DNA of 64,000 bases from assembly GCF_947623445.1 (NCBI RefSeq), contig NC_135242.1, forward strand, positions 8,680,001 through 8,744,000. Direction: 5' to 3'. The translations under genes were made by a program, and so were the position numbers. This DNA comes from Clavelina lepadiformis. Its lineage: Eukaryota > Chordata > Ascidiacea > Aplousobranchia > Clavelinidae. Of the stretch, positions 1-12,105 are shown piece after piece (the stretch's first letter is position 1; the number at the start of each line of letters is the position of its first letter). Under the pieces are notes generated by a model. The model was given only the letters and a program-made list of their open reading frames with translations. It searched no databases and was not told the origin of the DNA.

Positions 1-251
1 CAGTTAAGTTAAGATAACATAACACTTATCCGAAAGCTATGGATAGTCTTTTGCATGAGTTGAACTGTCAGTAACGATACTTACCCACTGACGTTGCGCT
101 CATTTGTGAGCATATTCTGATTGATTCTTGGTTGAATTGTTCTGTTTTCGTAGCATATTCCAGTTGTAATATTTTATACAGTGATCAATCAAGTCTACCA
201 CTATACTGATTTTAACAAAGGTTTCTGCTGCTAAAATATAGTATTCTTTAG

Positions 252-3200
252 GAGTCTGTCTGTGCCACGTATGGGTGTGGGGTTGCAAACGCTTGTGTAG
301 TTGATGTTGGCCATCAGAAAACCGCGGTATGTTGTGTAGAGGATGGATTTTCCCACTTTAATACCAGGTATTTGGTGCATGCTGTCTATAAAACATAGGT
401 TGTATAGATCTGCAGCGTGTAATAAACACAAATATAACAATAAGCGTTACGAGTGCTCGATCATGTCATAGGCAAATTCCTCTCAATACACGAGTTTCTT
501 AACTCTTCTGATATGCTATTTCTCAATTCTTTTCGACAAGAATCCATTTATTTTAAAGGCTATGCATGGACATCGGGGGTTGTGATATCACCGGTGTATT
601 TGCTTGGATATTAATGCAGAATAACTTTCCTTATAAAGAGTGCAATGTTGAAAATAGAATGGATTTCCTTCTGCTGGAAGAATTAAAGGTTACACCATGT
701 GCTTTACTTTTGCAGGCCTTTATTGAACACACTTTCCCGTTTTACAATGAAATGTTACGTTTTTGAAAATCTTAAAGTTTATGGCCTTGTATAAAAATTT
801 ATTGATAAAGCTGAAACCTTGGGTTGCAAAGATTAAACGGCAGATTATAATAACTACAACTGATATTTAGTTGGCATTATTGGCAGGTTCTTCCAAAATA
901 TAAAGGTTCGCTGGGATTGCTCGCTTAAGTCTCTTGGCTCACTTGAACTCGTTTTTAAATCTATTAGATTATTGCTTTACAGTTTTACTGTTGTAGTTAT
1001 GTCTTCAACGATAAAAGAATTGTCAATGGATGGTTTTCAAGAGACCCTTATTAATAGTTTTACCAGCTCTAAGTAATGGACTTTGTTACTAAAGTGAGTA
1101 CACGGAATTAAAGAACTATAGCAGGTTGAAAGTTTGGATTGCTTCAGTCAATCAAACAACTTCTCTTGCCCAGAGCCCAATGGTACACTATCCGCAAGGA
1201 GTTCAGGTTCTTTTATTGAAATGCCTAGGGTGAATAGGCCTTTGCTTAGTGTCAGCCAGCATGTGCGTGGAACACACTTAAAAATTGAATTGAGTATTTC
1301 ACCGCATGTAGGTCACGATTAAAGATAAGCTGTTAGATTAGGAGAATGAGCATGCAAAAAAGTTGATTTGAGCTATTTAAGGTTTTATTGGATTTAGATT
1401 TTGTTATGTAACTATGTTGTAAAATTTAAGTTTGGTTACCAAGAAAATGTGAAAAATAGGTTCGAACGCACGAATTCTTTGGTGAAATAGCGGCAGCCTT
1501 TAAAACTAGTGACCATCAATGTAGTTGTTGTAGTTTCCATACAGCACTTAAATCATGGTATACAGCAACATCACATGGCAGTGTTTTCATAAAAGGCATC
1601 CTTTGTTGTTAACTTGTTATGTGCATTCATACGAGTGTCTTGCATACTCACTTGGTGCCGTCTGAATATTTTTCATAGATACCCTATATTATTTAAAAGA
1701 ATTGATAAAACGTTACTTGCATAACCTACAGTGCTATTGTCATACAATTTTAGGAAACATTTTGCCATTTGGACGTGGACAGAATTGGACCAGAACCTCA
1801 AGAATTCAGTTTACGCAGACCTGGACAAATGTCGTTATTATATCCATTCACTCTTGGAGATGAAGCAATGCAGGTGACACACAACAACAGTTTAGTGCTT
1901 TAGCTGACTGAAACAAATCTTTCTAAAAACTCAACTTAATTACAGCATAAATTGTTTTTAGGCTCCCATCTCTTTATTTTTTCCCAAGTTATATGGCAAA
2001 CAATGCCAATCGCTTTGTATTCATTTTCCCACAAAAAATATGGGTGCTTCTGACGACCCATTTGACGAGACATACTTAGCTTCAACGAGAACAAAACAAG
2101 AAGAGGTAAAAAATTGGTTGTGCAATAAGCTGTGGGCAGTCGTTACTTGGCAAAAATGTGCCGACGGTTCTGGTACTATTTAAGAAAAGTAGTTCGGTAT
2201 CATACCTTGTCGGTACTCGGTACTTTTTTGTGTTAAAAATACTGCTGCAAATGCAATGTTTGCCGCTATTATGTCCCCGGTAAAGGTTACTCCAGGTCAA
2301 AACATATGTGACGTTAATCGCTTGCAATTTTACTTGACATTTGTAGATTAAAAAAGATCAATAGATTTTAAAATTAGTATTAAGGATTAATTAACATGTA
2401 TTTTTGAAAACATGCTTGTTAAAATTTTGAAATTATCACGTGAAAAGTACCGAGACCGACTGAAATTTCTTGAAAAAAGTAATTCGGTACAGATTCTGTA
2501 CTTTTTTTCAAAGTACCGCGGTACTGCCCACCTATGCCTGTGGAAAATGTGGTTTTCCATATGTATTAAAGTTGAATATTACTTCAATTTTTCTGCATTT
2601 TTAAGACAAATTGTTTTTAAAGGCTTGGGCAGTGAAAAAAGAAAAGGCTGCAGCAGCTCGAATTGAAGAAAAAATTGAAAGCAATGACCGAGATGAGATT
2701 TCAATGATGACTCACAAGTACACCATATTGTGATTGCAGGATCACTTTTTAAATTCCTTTGGTCCATTTTGTTACTATACTTCCTACTATGTTATTACAG
2801 AGAAAAGTTAGGAAGAAAATTTTCCATTCCAAAAGAATTCATTGGTCTTGATGATGCTATTGTGTGGAGCATTGAAAACAGTCCAGATTCATATGAAAAC
2901 GAACTGAAAAGTAAAATGTATAGTTGCATATTAGTGGTTGGTGGTGGACTTGCTAATTTTGATGGTGTTGAGGATTATCTTAGGAAAAGGATTGAAGAAA
3001 AGATTCCTAAGTCTTCAAAGAGTTTAGTAGGACATGTAAAAGTTGTAACAAAGCCCAAGGTAAGTTACTCAACTTTTCAAAACAGTTAGTTCAAGGCTAA
3101 ATTTTCCCAAAAATTTTCTTTTAACTGAGTTGATGAGCTTCCATTAATTATGCATAAGCTGCTCTTTAAAAACTGAAGCATAAGGGCGTATAAGTGCTAT

Positions 3201-4126
3201 AATAAATTTATGAAGAGGAAATGTTCATTTGAATACCAAATAAAACATTAATAATGTTTTGTGGTTAATTAAATTTTGCCAAATATGTGTCACAATGCAA
3301 AATCTGCGTACGTTACAGCGGTGTTTGAATCAAGTATATGTAGAACAACTCGTACAGGTACAGTCATTTGTGTTTCTGTGCATGAAAGCTATCTTATATT
3401 TTGTATACTGGTGATGGTAAGCTACTGCTCTTAACAGTCAGGTACTGTATTTGCTGTAAAGACATATCTGTTTCGGTTTAGCATGTACTATTACTATTAC
3501 CAATGATCTTCCTATGCCAAATATTAACGCACGAGCTGCAGCCCACACATTCAAGCCGTATGCTAGAAAAGGAGTGTTTCCATTTCTGTTACAACAGTAG
3601 ATGGCCATGCCTCCCTATCTTAATTGGCAACGCACAGTCAAAATTCCGTAGTTTAATAAAAATCCTACTAACATTTTAGTAACTTATTTTATGCTTTGGC
3701 ATTATTTGAGTGCAAGGAAGTTTCACGTGTGCGACATGGTTGAAGTCAAGTTATAAAAATCTTTACTTCGTACAAATTTGCAGTGCCCATTTTTCACCTG
3801 TTCTTGTCAAACTGTAAGTCTTGTTTTTTAAATGCAAACAACACTTCCAAATACCTCTATTGTCTATCAATACTTGATTCAGTGCCAGTGATTTTCAATT
3901 GTGACGTTGTTAAGTGCTATGTATTTTGGCAATAATTGCTTGGCATAGCAATAGCACTTTGAGCAACGTATTGAAATTTTAGGGACAAGATTCATCAATA
4001 ATATCTTGGAAAGGAGGAACGGTTTTATCATCTCTTGATAACGCTCAAGAGCTGTGGATAAAGAGAAACCTATGGATGGAGCATGGGCTGCGACTGTTAA
4101 GGGAGAATTGTGCATTTATCTGGTAA
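252..4126 (+). CDS. ACTR8: Actin-related protein 8 (INO80 complex), 5'-truncated
   Basis: Nuclear actin-related protein, a subunit of the INO80 chromatin remodeller that binds nucleosomes and DNA. Seven exons were read: 252-367, 559-688, 1754-1873, 1962-2105, 2623-2717, 2801-3059 and 3983-4126. All junctions are GT-AG and phase-consistent, giving 335 residues and a TAA stop. Diagnostic blocks in order are ESVCATYG, DVGHQKTAVCCVEDG, FPYKECNVENRMD, ETFCHLD, ILVVGGGL and, at the end, ISWKGGTVLSSLD followed by LRENCAFIW. These line up with the C-terminal half of vertebrate ACTR8. The linker between TRTKQEE and EKLGRKF is shorter than I recall for the human protein. Earlier exons lie before position 1; bases 1-251 look intronic. 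The 517-bp intron after 2105 holds an inverted-repeat element, and the 923-bp intron after 3059 shows nothing recognisable. ACTR8 ends 249 bp from the end of the oppositely oriented SPCS1. Confidence 0.95.
2132..2531. mobile_element. 400-bp inverted-repeat (MITE-like) element in an ACTR8 intron
   Basis: The ends carry GTGGGCAGT (2132-2140) and its reverse complement ACTGCCCAC (2523-2531). Both halves are rich in GGTAC/GTACC and AGTACC motifs in opposite orientation. It fills most of intron 4 of ACTR8. No coding capacity or clear target-site duplication was seen, so the superfamily is unknown. Confidence 0.5.
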
Positions 4127-4204
4127 AATGTTAACCAAAAACACTTTCGGTTAAATTTTCTTAGTACTTCAATTGAAACAACTCTCACAAGCGTAATCGT
4201 GAGT

Positions 4205-4210
4205 AATAAA
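4205..4210 (+). terminator. Poly(A) signal AATAAA for ACTR8
   Basis: Canonical AATAAA hexamer 79 bp after the ACTR8 stop codon, within the 249-bp tail-to-tail spacer shared with SPCS1. Confidence 0.6.
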
Positions 4211-4375
4211 GACACAACATATTCTTGTGGACAAATTTGAATAGTTCAGTAAGTAGTCAAGCTGTATTGGGTACTAAGGTGACTAAGTAAGTATTACAGT
4301 CTTATAAAGCCTGACAGGTATTCCACACTCTTGTAAGACAATATTGCACAGAAAAGCGCATATCAGGGAGTAAAC

Positions 4376-7300
4376 TCAATTCTTTTTTTTTGCTGCTTTG
4401 GCAGTCTTGGAAGGAAGTGGTGAATAGGTTGTTGGTTCATCATCTGCAGGCTTTTGCCATTTAATAGGATCTTTTCTATAGAAGCCCCAAGGAGGCAGAG
4501 TCACCTATTTAAAAGTTTTTCTCCACGATAAGTAAGGCTGAAGTTAATATTAAAATACAAGAAGAAATTTGCTAAAACTAAATCTATAAGCTTCTTTTTG
4601 AATAAAACATACTTACTATAGCCGCCAAAACACAACCAGCACCAAGTATGTAAATGGAGTAAGAGAGCTTTTCACTTGCAAAGCCAATAACGAATCCAAT
4701 TACCTGCAACAAGATCCAAATACCACCAAACTATTACTTTTTGGTTAGATGCTTAAAGTAGGGGTGTACTGAGGATTCAGTCCGAAACTTAATTTTAAGA
4801 AAAAGCAACTGGATTATTTCTGCAATCTAGTATTACAAGTGTTCATATCGCAAAAGTGAATGAAACAGTACCTATACACTGTGGCTTACATAAAGAAATG
4901 GATGGGATGAAGTAAAATATACTTAGTTGTAACTTACAATAGAAAGGTACGTAAATTTATGATATATGATACTTAGATTTCCTGTGCAGGCTTGTAGAAG
5001 TACCTTAATTATCAGTTTTTGGTTGAATCTTGAAATAAATTCGGCCGAAAACTGAATTTAGGCGTTTTTACCCGATTTGCCGTATCGAATATTCATTGCA
5101 CCGCTACTTAAAAGCGTCCAACACATTAAATTGGTGTATCGTGCTACTTTGTTTCATTCCAGCATTTTTTATATTTTGACATTTAAACTGCCAGTGTGCA
5201 TTTCTTAAACTGATTATTTGCACCTTTCTAACATAGGGTGCATTAATTCTGTGCCCTTTTCTCATAAAGTATGATTATATTTAAAAAGTTAGACATTGTT
5301 TAACAATCGTTATTTTATTGCTTTCGTAAACTTGATGACTAAAAAGCTTGGCGACCCAAGAGTTGGTGGTAATGACCAACAAATATACTTAACATCCCAA
5401 TAAATACACATGGTCACCCATTCTTGGGTTACAATTAACGATGGGACCATAGTTTATATACTATAACATAGCAGGCTGACTGAGAATGGCAAAGTTGTTT
5501 TTGTCATGCATCAGTGGCAGACTCCCTTTGAGTTAGTCAATAACTTGAACAAGACTGTTTGTTTCCTTTTACTGTGAAGCTACCTAGTGGTCAAACTTGC
5601 ACCAATTAAATAGAAAAACTAAATAGAATCATTTATGTTCACAAAACATTGGTTGGTAAAAAAAGTTGAAATTTTTGTTACTACAGATAGGTTAATTAGT
5701 CTCGTTTTGGACAAGGAAGAAAAGAAATTCAGTGGCGCAATTGCTAGCTATTGGGCCCGTATGCTCAAGGTTTCATATTTAGGTCCTGCCAATGTGTAAC
5801 TACTTTTTTGGTCATATTTATTTTGGGGGTAATTTAGTCGTGAAAGGTGAAGTTTGGGTTGGATACAACTAGTTTTAAATAGGAGTTATTTCATTTTAAG
5901 TTGAAAATTAGCACTTAGTTCAATTCGCAGCCTAGTTTAGTTAGTTAGTCATGGGAGTGAGAGGGATTAGGTTAGGTTAATTTACTTACACTTTGAAAAT
6001 ATTAGTATAGATGTCATGTTTCAAGTTGAAAATTAGCAAATAGGCTTACGGTGCTAGTTGACCTAAAATGTATGGAAATCAGTTAATAATCCAATGTTAT
6101 ATGAAATACTCACCCCAAAAATGACAATAATTTTCTGAAATATTTGTTCAGCTAATTTTTGACCGGAATAGTCCTGTAATATAAAAATAGCAATAATTAT
6201 ATACTTATAATAAACTGGTTTATTTAATAGACTTATAGGATTAAACATCGATGTTGCAAGCAGTAATGCCAAAATTTCCCCCTTTGAACGATTTCTGGTC
6301 AGAAACAGCCAAACGTTTTTTTACGTAGCATAATAATGGTTGAATGATTAGGCTAGTTATATTGGTCATCACGGCAAGATGGCGGCTAAACCCAGACTGC
6401 AAACTATAGTAAGAGCACACCCGAGATTTTTCTCTAAAACGGCATTGCACACCAGGGCAAACCGGTGTCTCCAAATACAAGGAAAAAAACGGGAAACATT
6501 GATGGATGGGCTACTCATTGACGGGAAACATTGATGGGCTACTCAACTGGGGGACCGCGGTCCGAATGCGGACCTTTTCAGTGTTGAATCCGGACCTTAT
6601 CTGTCTCAGCATTTACGCAAATGAAATCGTTCATCATTAGTTTTGTTATTCCTGCTTATTCAATTAATCAGCGAGTGTGTAAGTGGTAGCTCAAACTAGT
6701 CTTCTAGCGGTTTTTGTTAATAGGTCGTTTGTCAATCGGGGCAATCAATGAAGTCACAATGATATTTGTGACTTCATAAAGGACACGAGTTTTTTAACAA
6801 AACCAAATCCATTATCGTTGATTTGCAAAAACAAAAAAACAGCAGACAATAGCACAATTTCAAACAAAGCCTTGTTGACGTCACAATGCACAGCTGCGAG
6901 TCAGCGTTTTCAAACATGAACTTCATAAGGAATAAATTTCGCATCTGTATGACCAATGAAACCCTTCACCACTGCCTTTGACTCGCTCTCGCTACTTTAT
7001 AACCAAGATTTAAAGAACTAGCAAGAAATAAGAAATGCCAAATCTCCCACTAGCTGTGACTAACAGAACAATAAATAAATTTCGCTTATTGCTTTTGCTA
7101 ATACCACTTTACCGGATTTTGTATATACCGTATTTCATGTATTGTGCTAAAAAAATCCAGAGATTTTAAAATTAAATTAATACCCATCCAGAGAATTATA
7201 TTATTTTATATATCGTATTTTAATACTTTTGTAAATGGACCTTTGCTAAAAATAGTTGAGTAGCCCTGGTATAGGGCCACAACTTGCCGGCACAAACACT

Positions 7301-7456
7301 GGGCAGCCTTAGGCTACAGGTCGCAGTGAACGCCAACTGCTTCCTTGCACAACGAACTGCCACTCTCTGCAGTCCGGCACTAAACCCAACATAGGCTAAA
7401 GTAATAAAAGTCTTCGATTCGATACTCACCATATGAACTGGTAAGCTTTCAAACAT
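4376..7456 (-). CDS. SPCS1: Signal peptidase complex subunit 1 (SPC12)
   Basis: Small ER-membrane accessory subunit of the signal peptidase complex. Four exons on the minus strand, in coding order: 7456-7430, 6173-6114, 4703-4617 and 4504-4376. All introns are phase 0 with GT-AG ends, giving 100 residues (human about 102). The start MFESLPVHM followed by DYSGQKLAEQIFQ matches the family hallmark MDYxGQKLAEQ. Two hydrophobic segments follow (about residues 23-42 and 46-64), then LPPWGFYRKDPIKW and a lysine-rich tail TAKAAKKKN, as expected for a double-spanning protein with cytosolic ends. Intron 1 (1.26 kb) contains a transposon-like element. Intron 2 (1.4 kb) contains one copy of a repeat shared with 26943-27303. 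The start is fixed by family length and the absence of an upstream in-frame extension. Confidence 0.93.
5720..6052. repeat. Interspersed repeat family A, copy 1
   Basis: About 330 bp, clearly related to 26943-27303. Shared features in the same order are CAGTGG at the start, GGTAATTTAGTC, TTTTAAGTTGAAAATTAGCA and a second AAGTTGAAAATTAGCA about 120 bp later. The first bases (TGGCGCAATTG) resemble a Pol III A box, so a tRNA-derived SINE is possible, but no clear B box was seen. It lies in SPCS1 intron 2. Confidence 0.6.
6536..7268. mobile_element. hAT-like non-autonomous element in SPCS1 intron 1
   Basis: The termini are inverted: GGGCTACTCAACT at 6536-6548 and AGTTGAGTAGCCC at 7254-7266. The left end continues GGGGGACCGCGGTCCG, a style of subterminal palindrome common in hAT derivatives. 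A partial tandem duplication of the left flank (GGGAAACATTGATGG at about 6491 and 6524) blurs the left boundary, and no matching 8-bp target duplication was found. No transposase was seen. Confidence 0.5.
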
Positions 7457-7746
7457 CTTGCTGAGTTAAAAAAGCCAACAACTACATCAATTTTACAACA
7501 ACAACCAAGTGACCAACAGCAAGCAGTCAAAAGGAAAAGGACACATATGTTTATAGTTGAGATGTCTATGAAAAAATGGATTGATGTCAGTCAAGCTCTC
7601 ATTTTAAATTTTGTACTTATACTTTCATTGCAGTCTACGATAAAATTAAACTTAATATAAACTCCGAAACATTCAAAAAAAAAATTGAATCAGTGTAACA
7701 TACTCCCGTCAGAATTTGGTACATAATTAAACCTGAGCATGTAGTG

Positions 7747-8267
7747 CAGTGGTTCCCAACCGCGGCTCTTAGAGCCGCATGCGGCTCCAAGGTAGCTTTC
7801 TTGCGGCTCTCAATGACCCCTGAAAATCCCACAAAAAAATAAAAAATCTATTTGTAATAATTAGGGCGATTATTTTTTGACTTGTCAAAAAAAGTCAAAA
7901 ATTGGTCAAAATTTATGGTCAAAATTGTTTACAAATGTTTCATTTTACATCTTACAGTTACACCTTGTAGCCTACTTTATACTGTTGTGAATGGTCCATT
8001 GTCTAATTATTGTGAATCATAAACCGCCTCCTGAATCCTAAACCACAATTTCGCCTCGCTTTGACAAAGTTGTTAAAGCTCAAAGCCAATGCCAAGTTGG
8101 ACATTAAATTGATTTGTGTCATTTTTCTTGTTAGTGTTGCTATTCGTTGGTACATGATTTCATGCTTTAAAATTTGCGTTAAAATTACTTGAGTGATTTC
8201 ATGCGGCTCCATACGTACTATGAAGTTTGAAATTCGGCCCCGACACCAAAATGGTTGGGAACCACTG
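7747..8267. mobile_element. Non-autonomous hAT element with perfect 8-bp target duplication
   Basis: 521 bp bounded by CAGTGGTTCCCAACC and its exact reverse complement GGTTGGGAACCACTG. It is flanked on both sides by ATGTAGTG (7739-7746 and 8268-8275), a perfect 8-bp target-site duplication. An 8-bp duplication with CAG...CTG ends is characteristic of the hAT superfamily. Internal GCGGCTC/GAGCCGC palindromes lie near both ends. The interior has only short frames and no recognisable transposase. Confidence 0.92.
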
Positions 8268-9095
8268 ATGTAGTGTATTATGGATATCACAACAGTTCCT
8301 CAGATCTAAATGAATTAGGATTCCCGATGTCCAAACTTACCGAAGTGCGCAGACGCACATTTTCTGCTGAGTCAAATCCTTTATCAGACAATGAATTTAT
8401 TACGTCACAAATGAGGGATCAATATTTAGTAGGGGGTCGCTATTTGGTACTACACCGGATTCTCTAGATTGCTTGTTTTTCATGTGTTCCCTTAAGTTTA
8501 CTGTTTATCAATAGTAAGCTTAATGTTCCAAACATACAATTATTTCTACGTAAATGGCTATATGTTTTTCTTTTAACTTCTCTGGTTCTGTAACAAAGGC
8601 AGAAACGTTTCCAGGTAAAACCATGTGAAACCTTGGGGTAGTGGGAAATTGCTTGTGCACAAGTCATACAGTACAACTACCACAACCATATGAAACATTA
8701 AAGTTTTCGTTGTTGTATTACTTGTGTGAAGTATTACACAACAAACATATCTGTCATAATGACCGCGTGCACAGGCGGCTGTAGCAATATGAGCGAGGAC
8801 GATTGAAGATGATAATTCGTTTTTCTTCTGCTTCGATGGTATGAGTTCTTATTTCTCAAACGGCGTGACTACTGTATGTTGTTAGATGCTTAATTCTGTC
8901 TATACATATTACTAAATTATACAGTTCCCATTTTATTTATTATCAGACACAAAGGCTTCCACCTTTGGGCACACCTTACTGAATGTTACATTGTGCAGTA
9001 GTAACCAGTGAATTCGATAATGTAAAAAGGGGATAGATAGATTGCAAACATTACAACAGTATTTATATGGCACACCAGTTCAAGCGAGGTAATTT

Positions 9096-9162
9096 CATAG
9101 ATATCTTATATATAACAACATATCTTATATACAACAACGTTGTTATATATAAGACATCTATG
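9096..9162. repeat. Near-perfect 24-bp inverted repeat (hairpin)
   Basis: Arm 9096-9119 (CATAGATATCTTATATATAA then CAAC) pairs with 9139-9162 (GTTGTTATATATAAGACATC then TATG) around a 19-base loop. There is no flanking gene. It could be the remnant of a palindromic MITE. Confidence 0.65.
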
Positions 9163-10194
9163 GGTAATTTATCTGGTGTCATTAAGGAGAATTCAAGTCC
9201 GGTCAACAAATGAATTACAAGATTTTATTACAAAACAACTCATGACTCGTGACGTAACCGTCACAACCTAATGGGAGAGCTTGAGCGTGAATCTGGGAAA
9301 GATTTTGTATCCTTAACGTAGAAGTAACATGAGATGTTTCATGAAATTTTATTATACGTTTTTGAACAAAATAGGAAATAAGATACGATCGCTCACTGTT
9401 CACCTCACTCTCCTTTAATCTTTCTCCATACTAACTAATAGTAACCTAGTAGGGCTATAGTTTGCGACAAATTTCGACTAGTCACATGTGAGTGCAAAGA
9501 GGCAGTAGAGTAATTTTTGACTTGTCCTAAGCACTCAATGAGGCATTATCATCAAGCACCCGATGACGACCCCACCCGACCTAGACCGATCGCCATCGGC
9601 AACCGTTAGTAACTGCCGTTGCACAGGCATAACTTGACGTGGAAAAACGCCTTTAAATACAAAATATTCACGTATAAACAATAACTTTTGGGTAAATAAA
9701 TGTGGCGCCCTGCCACTGCCCAAAGGTTGGCCACTATCAAACGCTACACTAGAAATAAACACCTGCAGCTCGTGTGATGTAAATTTAACATAATTTAGTT
9801 CAAGATTAAGTTATTTTATAAATCTAATCTTTGGCTATAAATAGATTATATTATGTGTATTAGACTATTGCCTAACTTTTTTCATAATACAACATCATCA
9901 TTTGTGCAGTGTTCAATCAACTTCAGTAGGATTTCTATGATCATTGGTAGCTATGGTTTCGTAAAAGCTTCTGAAGTCAAGGCGGGTAGGCCAGACCTAT
10001 ACCGGTACGCCTAAGTTGTAAGTTACAAGAACTACAATAAGCTAATAGAGTTTTAATATAAACTATCATGGTTTCTTATGGATGTTTAGCTGTGGAAAAT
10101 GGGTTAATAGAGAATGATGGTCGGATTTGAAAGCTTGTATACTGTAGAGTGTAGATTAAGCGACTGATCAATCATTTTATTTTGGCTACTTCTA

Positions 10195-11359
10195 CAGTAG
10201 AATTCGCCTATATCGACACTTCAAGGGGATGAAGAAAAAGTGTCGATATCGGCGAAGTTTCGATATCAACGAATCAAAATAAATTGTTCTTAAATTCCGG
10301 TTTTAGTTCAATGTAAGGGCCTGGTAAGGGTTAAATGTTCACTGTAATCAGCGCTGCCGTTTAATTTTATGTTTACGCGTACAGCCGTACACTACGGCAA
10401 ACAAAGGTAGTTGTAGTTACACGTAATACGCACGCAGACGGTACTTATGCGGAGCAATATGGCGTTACTACAGTAAGGTTTAGTGCAGTATTTACTTCCT
10501 TGCCAAACCAAACACAGCTATCCCACATGACAATTTGTGGACACTGCTTAAGTCGTAATAAGTCATATTGACATTGTGATAATTATATCAATTAATGTAA
10601 TATAAAATTGTATAAAACATACAATTCTCGTCCTTAAGTGTAGTATCAGTAAATTTTAACTCTACGTCACGACAGTTTCCTGTTTGAAGCTGCAACTTAT
10701 GCGATCGTATTTTGTCATGCCTTTTTTCATGTGTATTTTGGCCTGCTGTAAAAAGTTGTACAGTCGCGTTAACAGTTACCAGTAACATAATACAGTTGAA
10801 TATAGCTAAGTCTCAATGCTATAACATTAGCTGTTGGTAGAAATGTTGTTGATGTGCCAATGTTCTGTCTATATGTAATCGTTTAAAGAAGAAACAATAT
10901 AATCAGTTTATACAATCATCATATTTGTGCTAAATACTAAAGAGTACAATTTAAGAGAAGCTCAGCTTCAACTTAGACAAATTTGCTTGTCAGCTTCACA
11001 AGACAATCAGCTTTTAGCTGAACAATCGAGTCTAGGGTTGATAAAGCAATTAACGACCTTGAGGCTCATGTATCATCGAGCGCAACAAACATTCAGACAA
11101 TCGATAATTGTATTGGAGTGACTGGAATAATCAAGTTCAACAACAATAACCAATCATTCCATTACAACATCATAATTACGTCTTAATTACGACCAGGCAA
11201 CCTAAACTGTCATACGATAACGTCATAAAGTCGTAAGTGGAATTACGTCCCGGAGTGAAAAAAAGAACTACAACTGTCGCTATATTCACTAAAAGTGTCG
11301 ACACATGCGAATTGTCGATATAGCCAACAAGTCGAAGTCGATATAAGCGAATGCTACTG
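10195..11359. mobile_element. Pogo/Tigger-like DNA transposon, degraded
   Basis: 1165 bp. The left end CAGTAGAATTCGCCTATATC and the reverse complement of the right end, CAGTAGCATTCGCTTATATC, match with few changes. Both ends are flanked by TA (10193-10194 and 11360-11361), the duplication used by the Tc1/mariner/pogo superfamily. Interior frames are short. One at 10927-11121 has an LxxLRQ...ITTLRL-type look reminiscent of the C-terminal tail of Tigger-like transposases, but that is a weak impression. Confidence 0.8.
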
Positions 11360-12105
11360 TATTTTACTGAAAAAAATCGTGCGTTCGAAGCTAGTTTTCA
11401 CAGTTTTTAGTTAACCAACATAATAACCTATGATCTAATTTTAACTCTAATAAAACCTCAAATAGCTAAAACAAACTTTTTGCATAACCACTCTCTTAAC
11501 CAAACCGCCTATATTTAGAAACAGGCTGTGTGACCTACTTACGGTGAAATAGACACTGTTTTATTTTTGGTCGTGTGTTATCTTTTTTCCCTTTTCTTAA
11601 TTTTTTTATTATTCCAGTTTTTATGCTTAAATGTATTTGGTCGGCTGCTGACCTTTATCATTATACCACCACGGCATAGTTAACATCTTGCGTATTAAGC
11701 CAGCGCGGCTTTGTCACATTTTTACTGTCTGTTGATTGTGCTGGATGTTTTTGTCCTATTACACCGTAACAGTTTTTGAACCATTTTTTTTCACTCCCCG
11801 GAATCGAAAATTATTAAATAAATAAGTTCTATTAAAATTTAGTCAAGCCTTAAAACTTAATTCAGCACACTAGTGTTTTTTTCTTTATCATTGCAGAAAT
11901 TTTTGCAATCCGCCACAATGTTCTATTTATCTGTTTACTACTATTAACAGAATACTATGCAACAAACTTTTGTTATTTCTGAGACTACCTTTCTGGTTTA
12001 ATGACTTCTAACATTTTTTTAAATTTCAATATCTAGATGTTTAGATTTTAGCTTATATTTTGACTACAACTGATTTAGTATTCCTGTTATGAACAAGTAC
12101 GCATT

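Larger units (their letters stand above)
7457..12105. other. Spacer between SPCS1 and the coiled-coil gene
   Basis: No convincing gene. It holds the promoter side of SPCS1, a hAT-type element (7747-8267), a short hairpin (9096-9162), a pogo-like element (10195-11359) and otherwise AT-rich sequence. Open frames here are short, cross the transposons and match nothing I recognise. Confidence 0.6.

Noticed and set aside
1..251. Further ACTR8 exon at the start of the window
   Set aside because: No frame matches the expected residues upstream of ESVCATYG; the sequence before the AG at 250-251 looks intronic.
8003..8290. 95-residue minus-strand frame as a transposase
   Set aside because: It lies inside the 521-bp hAT derivative but shows no hAT domain; the element is non-autonomous.
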